From Novimethylophilus kurashikiensis (GTDB lineage: Bacteria; Pseudomonadota; Gammaproteobacteria; Burkholderiales; Methylophilaceae), in the NCBI RefSeq assembly GCF_003112435.1, contig NZ_BDOQ01000003.1, positions 680,549 through 744,548 on the forward strand: a stretch of DNA of 64,000 nt, in the 5' to 3' direction. Below the pieces are notes generated by a model. That model worked only from the letters and a program-made list of their open reading frames with translations. It was not told the DNA's origin and ran no database searches. The stretch's first letter is position 1, and each line of letters starts with the position of its first letter. The translations under genes were made by a program, and so were the position numbers. Of this stretch, positions 17,809 to 26,556 are shown piece after piece.

Positions 17809-18213
17809 ATGATCATGGAAATTTTGCTGAAAGCCGGTGTTTTTCTGGTGATGTGTTCGTTGACTTGTGCCTGGTTGGGCACGTTTGCGCGGTGGTTCCC
17901 GATCAAGGGGCTGGATGGGGGCTTGATCAAGGATTATGGCCTGCTGGTCAAGGCGCACATTGATTACATCTTGATGGCGATTCTTAACCTCGGGTTCTTT
18001 TCGGTTGCAAAAGCATCGGGGATCGCCTTGCCGGTGGAGGCTTGCTGGCTCATTGCAATCGGCGGGTTCACCAACCCCACTGTATTCACCATCGCCATGC
18101 TGAAGCCGGATTTCTGGCAGTACCTATGGGCCAAGGTTTATACCGCGGCAACTTTTGTGGTTTCGACGGTTGGATTCGTCTGGGCCGGGCACGCGCTTTG
18201 GACGGGGGCCTAA
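17809..18213 (+). CDS. Small integral membrane protein, function unknown
   Basis: A 134-residue protein with four predicted membrane helices (about residues 6-25, 48-67, 78-98 and 108-128) and an intervening DYGLLVKAHIDYILMAILNL segment. Size, four-helix layout and the AHxDxxLM motif faintly recall four-helix isomerase/mutase proteins of the HabA and styrene-oxide-isomerase type, but I cannot assign it. ATG 17809 follows the ferredoxin stop directly. ATG 17815 has the better spacing to GGGAG and may be the true start. Confidence 0.6.
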   Translation: MIMEILLKAGVFLVMCSLTCAWLGTFARWFPIKGLDGGLIKDYGLLVKAHIDYILMAILNLGFFSVAKASGIALPVEACWLIAIGGFTNPTVFTIAMLKPDFWQYLWAKVYTAATFVVSTVGFVWAGHALWTGA

Positions 18214-18219
18214 GTCCGA

Positions 18220-18951
18220 TTAAAGCTGCATGGCGGCCGGCGCGTAGGAGCAATCCACTTTCTTGTAGAGCTGACGCACTTCGTCGAGGTTGCTGGCTGT
18301 CGCATTAAGCCTGTCGATGTTCACGACGCCATCAAGAAATAACGCGCGCTGGTCCGCCGACAACATGAGCGCTTGAGGATACGAGCATTGCCCGGTCTGG
18401 AGTTTGTCGTGAAGTTGATAAATCGCAGCCAGCTGGTCAGGGCGCGAAGAAGCGAGAACGACATCCTGAAGGGAAGCAGCGATATGAGATTGTGTCACAG
18501 CTGGTTCCTGCGGCATCGAGACTGGCAAGAGCGTTAGCGCGCCGACCATCACGGCAAGCAGGCCAAAGGATGCGGCAGCAAGAGCGTGCGATTTGCCGAA
18601 TCGAGCCGGTGCTTGAGCGGCCGAGACCATGACGGCCGCCGCTTCGCCAGCTCGTTCCAAGGCTTTATTGCCGGGATTGCGCAGTTCGTCGTTAAGCGCG
18701 CCAAGGAGGAGAAAATGCAATTGGAAAGCCAACTTCTCGGGATCGGAGAGCCCGGCATCGCTTACCAGGGAATGGATAAAAGCCTGGAGTTCGTTGCGAG
18801 CGGCAGCATCGAGATCGCTCAACTGCGGGCGGATACCCGGAGCATCCATCCAATCCTGAAGAATGGCGAACAGGTTGACGATACGGGTAGCGGGTGTAGC
18901 GCTGGATTTGCCGACCATCCGCTTCAACCAATCTGATGTGAATACGTGCAT
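18220..18951 (-). CDS. Hypothetical protein with one membrane helix
   Basis: A 243-residue protein I do not recognise. Residues 1-125 are helical and soluble-looking. One membrane helix follows (about 128-147, ASFGLLAVMVGALTLLPVSM). The roughly 95-residue C-terminal part has two cysteines (QTGQCSYPQ and KKVDCSYAP) that could pair outside the cytoplasm. The start at 18951 is chosen over 19023, which lies inside the divergent gene. It ends 6 bp from the preceding convergent gene. Confidence 0.55.
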   Translation of the reverse strand: MHVFTSDWLKRMVGKSSATPATRIVNLFAILQDWMDAPGIRPQLSDLDAAARNELQAFIHSLVSDAGLSDPEKLAFQLHFLLLGALNDELRNPGNKALERAGEAAAVMVSAAQAPARFGKSHALAAASFGLLAVMVGALTLLPVSMPQEPAVTQSHIAASLQDVVLASSRPDQLAAIYQLHDKLQTGQCSYPQALMLSADQRALFLDGVVNIDRLNATASNLDEVRQLYKKVDCSYAPAAMQL

Positions 18952-19006
18952 GACTCCATCCGACTCAATCAAAAACAACGCCTCATTATAGGCACAGGAA
19001 ACCCAG

Positions 19007-19285
19007 ATGATCACTATAGGCATGAATTATCACGTCATACCCGGCAAGGAAGTGCAGTTCGAAAATGCTTTCGACGGCGTTGCGGCCGCACTTTCGAACG
19101 CAGAAGGGCATGAAGAGTCCAAGCTCTACCGCGAAAGCAAGGAACCCAACAAGTACCTGATTATTTCGAAATGGAAAGACCAATCGGCATTCAACGCCTT
19201 TGTCGCATCGACCGCATTCCGTAACGTGACCCACTGGGCTTCCAGCGAAATCCTGATGGGTCGTCCCAGCCATCAAATGTATTAG
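19007..19285 (+). CDS. Antibiotic biosynthesis monooxygenase (ABM) domain protein
   Basis: A 92-residue single-domain dimeric alpha-beta barrel protein: ITIGMNYHVIPGKEVQFENA, LYRESKEPNKYLIISKWKD and FRNVTHWASSEIL fit the ABM pattern. Family members include quinol monooxygenases and haem-degrading enzymes. No haem ligand can be assigned here, so the activity is open. AGGAAA precedes the ATG. It lies 46 bp before the mxaR-like gene on the same strand and may share its transcript. Confidence 0.75.
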   Translation: MITIGMNYHVIPGKEVQFENAFDGVAAALSNAEGHEESKLYRESKEPNKYLIISKWKDQSAFNAFVASTAFRNVTHWASSEILMGRPSHQMY

Positions 19286-19331
19286 CCGTCATTACGACCA
19301 ATTTCGACGACAAAATTCGGAGAGAAAACTT

Positions 19332-20378
19332 ATGAGTACCGCTATCGCAGAAAACCAGCTTGCAGACTGGAGACAGCGCTCCCTCAAGCTGGAAAGCGAA
19401 GTCAAGAAGGTCATTGTCGGTCAGGACAAGGCTATACGCCTCATGAACATCGCCATCTTTGCACGCGGCCATGTTCTGCTCGAAGGCGGCGTCGGCGTGG
19501 GCAAAACCACGTTGTTGCAATCGATCACACGGGGCATCGGCGGGGCGTACGAGCGGATCGAAGGTACGGTGGATCTCATGCCTAACGACTTGGTCTATCA
19601 CACTTACCTGGGCGATGACGGCAAGCCCAAGATCGACGAAGGCCCGCTGCTGCGCGCTGGCGAAAATCTCTCCGTCTTTTTCTTCAACGAAATCAACCGG
19701 GCAAGGCCGCAAGTCCACGCGTTGATGTTGCGCGTCATGGCAGAGCGCCACCTCTATGCATTCAAACGCGAATATCGGCTGCCGCACATGGTGGTGTTCG
19801 CGGACCGTAACCAGGTGGAAAAGAACGAGACGTTCGAAATCCCGTCGGCAGCACGCGACCGCTTCATGATGGAAATTCCCATCGATATTCCTGAAGATCG
19901 CGAGCTTAAAAAAGCGCTGATGTTCAACACCAAGTTCCAGCACGCAGAAAAGCTGACGCAGCAGGTCGAGAGCGGCGTGTTGCAGTTCGACCAGTTGAAC
20001 GATTTCTCGGACGTCATCCAGGAACACATCAGCGCCAGCGACGTGATCGAGGAGTACGCGCTCGACTTGTGGGAGGCCACGCAAAACCCAGCGCAGTTCG
20101 GTATTCGCATGGAGAGCGTGGATGTAGCGCGGTTGATTCAGGCGGGTGCAAGTCCTCGCGGCATGGGAATGCTGCTCAAGGCCGCACGCGTTCACGCCTG
20201 GCTGATGAATCGTAATTCACTGTATCCGGAAGACATCCATGCCGTGTTCCACGAGGTGATCGCCCATCGCCTTGCATTCAATGCGATGTACGAGAACCGC
20301 CGGACAGCGCTCTCGCGTGAACTGACGGCACATATCCTGGATACGGTCGCAGTACCTTCACGAGCGATGGCGGCATGA
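19332..20378 (+). CDS. mxaR: MoxR/MxaR-type AAA+ ATPase
   Basis: This is an AAA+ chaperone-like ATPase. Its namesake is needed for active methanol dehydrogenase in methylotrophs, probably for metal or cofactor insertion. The 348-residue protein has Walker A GGVGVGKTTLLQ (about residues 53-64), Walker B NLSVFFFNEINRA, sensor and arginine-finger segments (FADRNQ, SAARDRF) and a C-terminal lid. It starts the run mxaR-S-A-C-K-L, each gene overlapping or abutting the next. AGAGAAAAC lies just before the ATG. Confidence 0.85.
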   Translation: MSTAIAENQLADWRQRSLKLESEVKKVIVGQDKAIRLMNIAIFARGHVLLEGGVGVGKTTLLQSITRGIGGAYERIEGTVDLMPNDLVYHTYLGDDGKPKIDEGPLLRAGENLSVFFFNEINRARPQVHALMLRVMAERHLYAFKREYRLPHMVVFADRNQVEKNETFEIPSAARDRFMMEIPIDIPEDRELKKALMFNTKFQHAEKLTQQVESGVLQFDQLNDFSDVIQEHISASDVIEEYALDLWEATQNPAQFGIRMESVDVARLIQAGASPRGMGMLLKAARVHAWLMNRNSLYPEDIHAVFHEVIAHRLAFNAMYENRRTALSRELTAHILDTVAVPSRAMAA

Positions 20379-21238
20379 TTCCGGAGTACTCAAAACCGTT
20401 CACCTACGCGGTCTCCTGGAAATCCAGTAGCCAGCATCTGGGCGACCACCGTGGAACGGAGCGCGGCCTGGGCTTCGAATATCGCAGCAATGTACCGCTG
20501 GTAGATTACCCCGATCCGCGCCGCCTGGATTTGCGTCAGACATTGCGCGACCCCTACGAACAGATCCAGGTCAGGTTGTACAACCAGGACAACACCACAC
20601 CGGTCTATGCCGTATGCGACCTGTCCGGCTCCATGCAGTACAAGGGTCAACAGCGCAAACTCGATAAAGCCAGGGAAATTGCCGCGTCGGTGGCATTGTC
20701 GGCCTTCAATATGGGTGACGTATTCAGCTTTATCGCCTATGACAGTGAAGTACTCGAGGATTACACGCTGCCCTTGAGCCATCACCTGCATCAAGCGATG
20801 GAGGTGATCGACGCATTGAAAGAGCATTCCCATCGACGCGTAGGCGGGGAAGGGGTCCTAGAGGTCCCCCAATTTCTCAGCCAGAGCCGTAGCCTGGTGA
20901 TCTGGATATCGGATTTCCATATGCCGCTGCCGCTGCTGGAACAAGCCCTCAATGCGATGTCGCGCCACCAGATCGTGCCGGTCGTGTTGTGGGATGCCAA
21001 GGAATACCGCCAGCTTCCCAAGTTCGGGTTCGGCACCATGATCGATCCCGAATCGGGCGAGAACCGGACGGTATTTTTCCGGCAGGCACTGCGCGAGAAG
21101 TTCCTCGCGGCATTCGAAGCGCGCCGCGAGGCGTTGAAAGAAGTATTCCTCAGATTCGACTGCCCACCGCTTTTCATGGAAGCCGGTTATTCAGCGGACA
21201 TCATGTCGGCCTATTTCGAACAATACGCAAGCTTATGA
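20375..21238 (+). CDS. mxaS: MxaS-like DUF58 protein
   Basis: A 287-residue soluble DUF58/VWA-like protein. The N-terminal part is FEYRSNVPLVDYPDPRRLDL, and a MIDAS-type metal site DLSGSM sits in VYAVCDLSGSMQYKG. MoxR ATPases usually act together with DUF58 and VWA proteins. It overlaps mxaR by ATGA and mxaA by 4 nt. The gene order identifies it as the MxaS counterpart. Confidence 0.8.
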   Translation: MIPEYSKPFTYAVSWKSSSQHLGDHRGTERGLGFEYRSNVPLVDYPDPRRLDLRQTLRDPYEQIQVRLYNQDNTTPVYAVCDLSGSMQYKGQQRKLDKAREIAASVALSAFNMGDVFSFIAYDSEVLEDYTLPLSHHLHQAMEVIDALKEHSHRRVGGEGVLEVPQFLSQSRSLVIWISDFHMPLPLLEQALNAMSRHQIVPVVLWDAKEYRQLPKFGFGTMIDPESGENRTVFFRQALREKFLAAFEARREALKEVFLRFDCPPLFMEAGYSADIMSAYFEQYASL

Positions 21239-22161
21239 AAACACATCCTTCAATATTGCTCCTGACGGGAGCCTTGCTGCTAGGCAGCCTGCATGCGCAG
21301 GCCCAAGAGAGCGTAGCCCAGGATGCCGATGCCAAAATATCGGCCATTGCGAACCCGAAGCAGAGCAACGGGATTCATATCGGCGATGTGCTCAAGCGCA
21401 GCATCGTCATCGACGTCAAATCGCCCTATCAGCTCAGTAAAAACACGTATCCAGTGAAAGGCACGGTGCGGAATGGCATTGAGCTGGTGGATGTGAATGT
21501 GGCCGCTAAGGCGAAAAATGGGATGACGGAATACCGCATGGACTTGAGTTATCAGGTATTCACGCATGCCAATGCGCCGGTGGTGATGCAATTGCCGAGC
21601 GAGCCCTTGTTGCTGAGCGGCGGACCGAAGGCCTTGCATATCGATGTGCCAACGTGGCGGTTCTGGTTCTCGCCACTCGTCAGCGCAAATATCGAGACGG
21701 CCAAGGCAAATCTGCAGCCTCAAATCAAGGCCGAGCGCATCGATGTGAACCATCATCGATGGGCATTGCTGGGCTTTGGCGGACTGTTGGCAGGGGCGCT
21801 CGTAGCGCTGCTCTATATCAATGCCGATAAGCGCTGGCTGCCATTCATGGGAGGGGCGTTTGCCTTGGCACATAGACGCATCAAGCGGTTGCCGCATGCC
21901 GCAGGGGAAGAAAGAAAGGCCTTGCTCTATGTGCATCAGGCCTTTAACCAGACGCACGGCAGCAATCTGTTCGCCCACGACTTGGACGCATTCCTCACCG
22001 CACATGGCAGCTTCGCCAGGATGAAGCAAGAAATCGCCGATTTTTTCGAGCGATCCAATCGCGCCTTATTTGCAGCGCCACCAGAGGATGTGGGCGCCTT
22101 CATTCGTGAGCTGGCGGTGTTGAGCAAACAATTGCGCAATTGCGAGCGGGGGGTGAGATGA
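21235..22161 (+). CDS. mxaA: MxaA-like membrane-anchored periplasmic protein
   Basis: A 308-residue protein with a signal peptide (MKTHPSILLLTGALLLGSLH, cleavage near AQA). A periplasmic beta-rich domain of about 150 residues follows, then one membrane helix (WALLGFGGLLAGALVALLYI) and a cytoplasmic helical tail. In methylotrophs MxaA is linked to calcium insertion into methanol dehydrogenase. The start at 21235 (ATGA overlap with mxaS) is the only one giving a signal peptide. A longer frame begins inside mxaS and is rejected. Confidence 0.75.
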   Translation: MKTHPSILLLTGALLLGSLHAQAQESVAQDADAKISAIANPKQSNGIHIGDVLKRSIVIDVKSPYQLSKNTYPVKGTVRNGIELVDVNVAAKAKNGMTEYRMDLSYQVFTHANAPVVMQLPSEPLLLSGGPKALHIDVPTWRFWFSPLVSANIETAKANLQPQIKAERIDVNHHRWALLGFGGLLAGALVALLYINADKRWLPFMGGAFALAHRRIKRLPHAAGEERKALLYVHQAFNQTHGSNLFAHDLDAFLTAHGSFARMKQEIADFFERSNRALFAAPPEDVGAFIRELAVLSKQLRNCERGVR

Positions 22162-23135
22162 CATTGGCACACCCCTGGGCTTTGGTGCTGTTGCCCGCAG
22201 CCTTCGTGCCGTTCTGGCTAAAGACGCATCAAGGCCAGATGTATTCATGGCTCGCAGTCATGCCCAAGGATCCCTTTTCTGACTGGGTTAACCTCGCGGT
22301 CAAGGCTGCGACCGCGCTGTTGCTGGGATGCATCGTGCTGGCACTGGCGGCGCCGCAAGGGCCGGACCAAAGCGTGCACAAGGTGGGCAAGGGCGCGCAG
22401 ACGGTATTCGTGGTCGATCGTAGCGTCAGCATGGATCAACCTTTTGCAGGAACGGCGGGGCATGCGGCGGAAATAAAGTCGGCTGCGGCACGGCGGCTTA
22501 TCACTAAGTTCATCGACTCACGGCCGGACGACATGATGGGCGTAGTGGCCTTCACCAATTCGGCCTTGTACGGCGTGAAGATCACTTCCAACCGCAACGC
22601 CATACACTCCGCCATCAATGCGGCGACTAGCGCGGGGATCAATCAGACCAATATCGGTGCGGGTCTGACGGAAGCGGCAGGATTGTTCGATGCGATTGAA
22701 AGCACCGGTTCGCGCGCCATCATCTTGCTGTCCGATGGTGCCGGAAAGCTTAGCCCCAGGGTCAAGAAAAAGGTCCGGGAAGCACTGGTGACCAAAGGCT
22801 TAAGCCTCTACTGGATCGTGCTGCGCGAGCCCAATGACATCAGCATCTTCAACAAGGACAACCATTTCGATGAAGGCTCCGAGCCGCCCGCTATCGAACT
22901 CGACAATTTCTTCAAGTCGATCAAGGTCAAGTATCACGCCTACGAGGCCGACAATCCGCTCGCGCTGCAAACCGCGATCCAGGACATCGATTCGCGCGAG
23001 AAAAACCTCATCCAGTACACCGTTACGATGCCGGGGCGCGATTATTCCAAAGGTTTGATCATGCTCGCCCTCGCGCTGGGCATCGTCATCCTCATCGTCA
23101 AGAATCTAAGGGTGCATTCATGGGAAACCGCATAA
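22158..23135 (+). CDS. mxaC: MxaC-like VWA membrane protein
   Basis: A 325-residue protein with N-terminal membrane helices (about residues 8-22 and 50-70), a von Willebrand A domain and a C-terminal helix. The VWA domain has an intact MIDAS start in VFVVDRSVSMDQP, the second-loop TNIGAGL and the later ILLSDGAGK. The ATG at 22158 overlaps the mxaA stop (ATGA), with GGGGGTGAG just upstream. It matches MxaC by position and topology. Confidence 0.8.
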   Translation: MTLAHPWALVLLPAAFVPFWLKTHQGQMYSWLAVMPKDPFSDWVNLAVKAATALLLGCIVLALAAPQGPDQSVHKVGKGAQTVFVVDRSVSMDQPFAGTAGHAAEIKSAAARRLITKFIDSRPDDMMGVVAFTNSALYGVKITSNRNAIHSAINAATSAGINQTNIGAGLTEAAGLFDAIESTGSRAIILLSDGAGKLSPRVKKKVREALVTKGLSLYWIVLREPNDISIFNKDNHFDEGSEPPAIELDNFFKSIKVKYHAYEADNPLALQTAIQDIDSREKNLIQYTVTMPGRDYSKGLIMLALALGIVILIVKNLRVHSWETA

Positions 23136-23656
23136 CACGCATCAATTTTGCGCTGGCCTTGTTGGCAGCGATTGGAGCAATAGGCACGGGTTACGAAGGC
23201 TATCAATGCTGGAAGATCGTTGGCATCAATGCCCGTTTGGAGGCAGGCCGGACGATCGAGGACGAGGCTTATCCTTACCAGAGGAAATTCGCTTCCGCCT
23301 ACCTACAGGGTAAGGCCAACGATTACAAGCATGCGGTGCAGAGCTACAGCCAGTTATTGGAAATGTCGCCCAGCCCGGCCCAGCAGGCAAGTATCCAATA
23401 CAACATCGGCAATAATCTGTTTCTTTCGGGTTTGCAGCGGCGACCAAACGATGACGGCTCACTCAAGGACGAAGCCAAGTACGACTTCTCGCAAGCCAGG
23501 ATCGCCTATGAGCAAGCCTTGCGCATGAATCCCGATCTGCAGGCGGCCAAGTTCAACCTGAGTTTGCTGCTCTCCGCCATGCCCGCCAACATGAAACCAG
23601 CTCCCAAGGATCAATCCGGCGTGGAGCTCAGCAACCTGCCCATCGGCCTGCCATGA
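23120..23656 (+). CDS. mxaK: MxaK-like TPR-type protein
   Basis: A 178-residue protein with an N-terminal membrane anchor (INFALALLAAIGAIGTGYEG). TPR-like helix pairs follow: KHAVQSYSQLLEMSPSPAQQ, IQYNIGNNLFLSG and ARIAYEQALRMNPDLQAAKF. It overlaps mxaC by 16 nt and mxaL by 4 nt. MxaK belongs to the poorly understood set needed for methanol dehydrogenase activity. Confidence 0.72.
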   Translation: MGNRITRINFALALLAAIGAIGTGYEGYQCWKIVGINARLEAGRTIEDEAYPYQRKFASAYLQGKANDYKHAVQSYSQLLEMSPSPAQQASIQYNIGNNLFLSGLQRRPNDDGSLKDEAKYDFSQARIAYEQALRMNPDLQAAKFNLSLLLSAMPANMKPAPKDQSGVELSNLPIGLP

Positions 23657-24612
23657 AAAAGACGATTGCACTCTTGAAGGAGCATCACGAAACGGTGTTG
23701 CTCGCGTCCGCCTTGCTGTTCCTGCTGCTGGCGCTGCTGAAACCCCAGGTTCAGTTGAAACAGGAGGTCCATAACTATTTGATGCTTGCCGACGTCTCGC
23801 AAAGCATGAATGCGGAAGACGTGAAGCTCAACGGCCAAACGGTGAGCCGGATGGCCTACACCCGGCACTTGATGAAAAAAGTGGTGGAGACCTCGCCTTG
23901 CGGTACCTATTTCAGCGTAGGCGTTTTTGCAGCCGAGAATGTGGCCTTGTTGTTTACGCCGATGGAGGTCTGCGCCAATTACGACGTCATCATGGACTCC
24001 ATCGATCACTTGGAATGGCGTATGGCATGGCGCGGCAATAGCCGGCTCAGTTTCGGCGTGAAGGCGGCAGCCAGCGTATTCGATTACCTCAACGCGCCGG
24101 CGCAGATGTTGTTTTTTACGGACGGCGAAGAAGCGCCCAAGGTCAATGCCATCAACAAGCTCGACCTGAGCGACGTGCAAATCGGCAAGAACATCGTGTT
24201 TGTCGGCGTCGGCGGCCATCAGCCCGTGCCAGTGCCGCGCTACAACTCGAGCAACAAATGGGTGGGATTCTGGTCTGCCGATACCAAGGAAAATTCAGCC
24301 GGCGCCGTCGGCGTGGAATACAACGACACGAGCAAGGACGAGCCCGATCCTATCGTTGCCTCTGCCGAATTCGACCGCTATCTCTCGCAGCAGGATTCGG
24401 ATTACCTGAAATCCTTGGCCCAGGAAATTCACGGCAGCTATATCGAAGGCGAGGACAAAGTGGATTTTTATCGCTATGTGCAGGCACAGAAACCGGCCGC
24501 AAGCTTTACGGCGCCTTACAACATGCGGTGGTTCTACCTCTCGATCGCAGGCTTGCTGGTACTCCTGACATTCTTGCCGAATGCCATGATGAGATGGAGA
24601 CCAATGAATTGA
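23653..24612 (+). CDS. mxaL: MxaL-like VWA membrane protein
   Basis: A 319-residue protein with membrane helices at both ends (about residues 15-32 and 293-311). The VWA domain between them has MIDAS residues in LMLADVSQSMNAED and a later LFFTDGEEAP. It is the third MIDAS-bearing protein in the operon. It is the last gene before a bidirectional terminator, so the operon appears to stop at mxaL without mxaD. Confidence 0.78.
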   Translation: MKKTIALLKEHHETVLLASALLFLLLALLKPQVQLKQEVHNYLMLADVSQSMNAEDVKLNGQTVSRMAYTRHLMKKVVETSPCGTYFSVGVFAAENVALLFTPMEVCANYDVIMDSIDHLEWRMAWRGNSRLSFGVKAAASVFDYLNAPAQMLFFTDGEEAPKVNAINKLDLSDVQIGKNIVFVGVGGHQPVPVPRYNSSNKWVGFWSADTKENSAGAVGVEYNDTSKDEPDPIVASAEFDRYLSQQDSDYLKSLAQEIHGSYIEGEDKVDFYRYVQAQKPAASFTAPYNMRWFYLSIAGLLVLLTFLPNAMMRWRPMN

Positions 24613-24652
24613 CTAAGCCATAATTCATTCGCGTCCAGATGTTAGGTGCATG

Positions 24653-24688
24653 AAAAAGGCCTAAAGCAAAAAGCGTTAGGCCTTTTTT
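24653..24688. terminator. Bidirectional intrinsic terminator
   Basis: AAAAAGGCCTAA and TTAGGCCTTTTT form a 12-bp stem with an 11-nt loop and a T-run on either strand. It can serve both the mxa operon and the convergent hmp gene. Confidence 0.9.
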
Positions 24689-24737
24689 CATCTATTGCGG
24701 ATGGACATGTTTTGACCGTCCACCCAAGCGATTCCGA

Positions 24738-25937
24738 CTAGATCAAATGCTCCAGCAGGGACGGGCCGAACACTTCGCGGTGCAAGTGCTCAGTGGGAAC
24801 ACCAGCTCGTTGCAGTTCTTCCCACATCAAATTCATGAACGGTTGCGGGCCGCAAAGATATACATCGGCTTGCTGCTTGTCCCATTCTGGAAGAGCCGCC
24901 AACTGCATGTATCCTCGCACGGTCTCGGACTCGGCTGCCTCGTCATCCATCGTTTCATAAAACGTCGCCACTCTTAGGTTGGGCATGCGCGTCAGCGCTT
25001 CCTTGATATCGGCCTGCAAGGCATGGTGGGAGCGATCACGGGCTGCATGGGCGAAGAGTACGGCTTGCGACGGTTTCGTCAGGGCCAAGTGGTTGAGTAC
25101 GGAAATCATGGGGGTGATGCCTGCCCCGGCAGACAGCAGGACGAGAGGTTCGTGCGTCCTGGGCGTGGGGTTGAACTCGCCAAAGGGCGCACTGACCGCG
25201 ATGACATCGCCTATCGTCACATGTTGATGCAACCAGCTGGAAACTTGTCCCGGCGGCGTAATCTTCCCCGCTTCGCGTTTGACCGAGATACGGTAGTACG
25301 GGCGTTCCGGTGCATCCGAAAGGCTATATTGGCGTAGCTGGCGCGAGCCATCAGGAAAATCGACGGCGACGCTGACGTATTGCCCGGGAAGGAAGGGCAG
25401 CACCGGCTTTCCGTCAGCCGGCTCAAGGTAGAACGAACGGATGAGTTCGCTTTCCTGGCGGATATCGATCACTTTCATCGGCACCAATGCACCGGCATCC
25501 AGGGTCGAAGCTTGATACAACTTCTGTTCCTCGGCGATCAGCGCATCGGCGAGCAAACCGTAAGCTTCCGCCCAGGCGTCGATTAACGGTTCGTTGGCGG
25601 CTTCGCCCAGCGTTTCCTTGATGGCACGCAACAGATGACGGCCGACGATAGGGTAGTGGTCGGCCCGGATGCCGAGCGAGGCATGCTTGTGCACAATGCG
25701 GCTAACCACGGGTGCCAGCGCTTGAGGATTATCGATGTTGGCCGCGTAGGCGAATACTGCCGCCGCGAGTGACTGCTGTTGCGTTCCTTGCGCCTGATTT
25801 CCCATGTTAAACAGGTTCTTCAGTTCTGGATGTTCGCCGAGCATGTTGCGGTAGAACGTTTGCGTAATGGCCAAGCCGTGTTCGCGTAACACGGGAACAC
25901 TGGCTTCGATGTAGGGTTTGGCGCTAGGGGACAGCAT
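24738..25937 (-). CDS. hmp: Flavohaemoprotein (nitric oxide dioxygenase)
   Basis: Hmp oxidises NO to nitrate using NAD(P)H, FAD and haem. The 399-residue protein has an N-terminal globin domain (about 1-140, proximal His in YPIVGRHLLRAIKE). The FAD-binding domain has LRQYSLSDAP and YRISVKRE, and the NAD-binding domain has LLSAGAGITPMISVLNH and YLCGPQPFM. ATG 25937 is preferred over an in-frame TTG at 25940. An NsrR-type box lies about 20-40 bp upstream, and nsrR is the next gene on the same strand. Confidence 0.95.
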   Translation of the reverse strand: MLSPSAKPYIEASVPVLREHGLAITQTFYRNMLGEHPELKNLFNMGNQAQGTQQQSLAAAVFAYAANIDNPQALAPVVSRIVHKHASLGIRADHYPIVGRHLLRAIKETLGEAANEPLIDAWAEAYGLLADALIAEEQKLYQASTLDAGALVPMKVIDIRQESELIRSFYLEPADGKPVLPFLPGQYVSVAVDFPDGSRQLRQYSLSDAPERPYYRISVKREAGKITPPGQVSSWLHQHVTIGDVIAVSAPFGEFNPTPRTHEPLVLLSAGAGITPMISVLNHLALTKPSQAVLFAHAARDRSHHALQADIKEALTRMPNLRVATFYETMDDEAAESETVRGYMQLAALPEWDKQQADVYLCGPQPFMNLMWEELQRAGVPTEHLHREVFGPSLLEHLI

Positions 25938-25952
25938 CAATCGATCCTCATA

Positions 25953-25976
25953 ATAAGCATTTAAAATGCATGTTTT
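25953..25976. promoter_or_regulatory. NsrR box upstream of hmp
   Basis: AAGCATTTAAAATGCATGTT is close to the NsrR consensus inverted repeat AAGATGCATTTNAAATGCATCTT. It sits between hmp and nsrR, where a repressor would block hmp transcription. Confidence 0.75.
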
Positions 25977-26023
25977 AAGACAAAAATTAAGAGCGCGTAA
26001 ACAGCGCTCTTATCCTCAATAAA

Positions 26024-26482
26024 CTAAGTAGCTAAATGAAGCTTCAGGTAGTCGCCATGCATCAGCGATAGAGCATCGCCTGTATTGCCGCCGGTAATGT
26101 CGGCCAGCGTGTATTCATCCAATGTGGCAAAAAAAGCGTTCTGCGCTTTAAGTAAGGCTTCGCGCAATCCGCATGATGGTGTCAACCGGCACTGAAGTTG
26201 CGCGCAATCGATCAACTCCTTGTCGCTTTCGAGAATACGCATGACGGTCCCTAGCCGGATATCAGCCGCTTGGCGAGCCAGCCTCAAGCCTCCGCTACGG
26301 CCACGTATTGCTTCGATATAACCGTGCTTAGCAAGCAGCCCCACCACCTTGGTCAAGTGATTGTGCGGAATCCCGAATTGGCGTGCGACTTCGCCGACGG
26401 TAACCGCGGGTGTTTCCCGTTGTTCTCGACTCAAGTACATGAGAAGGCGCAGGGCAATATCGGAAAAGCGCGTGACGTGCAT
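26024..26482 (-). CDS. nsrR: Rrf2-family NO-sensing repressor NsrR
   Basis: A 152-residue Rrf2-family regulator that senses nitric oxide through an Fe-S cluster. The winged helix reads MHVTRFSDIALRLLMYLSRE and FGIPHNHLTKVVGLLAKHGY. Three cysteines for the cluster are in CAQLQCRLTPSCGL. The start at 26482 matches the family's short N-terminus; a longer frame to 26518 would run into the operator. NsrR boxes precede both this gene and hmp, implying autoregulation. Confidence 0.92.
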   Translation of the reverse strand: MHVTRFSDIALRLLMYLSREQRETPAVTVGEVARQFGIPHNHLTKVVGLLAKHGYIEAIRGRSGGLRLARQAADIRLGTVMRILESDKELIDCAQLQCRLTPSCGLREALLKAQNAFFATLDEYTLADITGGNTGDALSLMHGDYLKLHLAT

Positions 26483-26497
26483 GGCGCTTAGTGTATT

Positions 26498-26523
26498 AAA
26501 TATGCATTTATAATGCAACTTTA
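26498..26523. promoter_or_regulatory. NsrR box upstream of nsrR
   Basis: AATATGCATTTATAATGCAA, flanked by A/T bases, fits the NsrR inverted-repeat pattern with two ATGCA-type half sites. Confidence 0.65.
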
Positions 26524-26556
26524 ATTTGGCATTAAATGATGCGGAGGTTGCTCACG

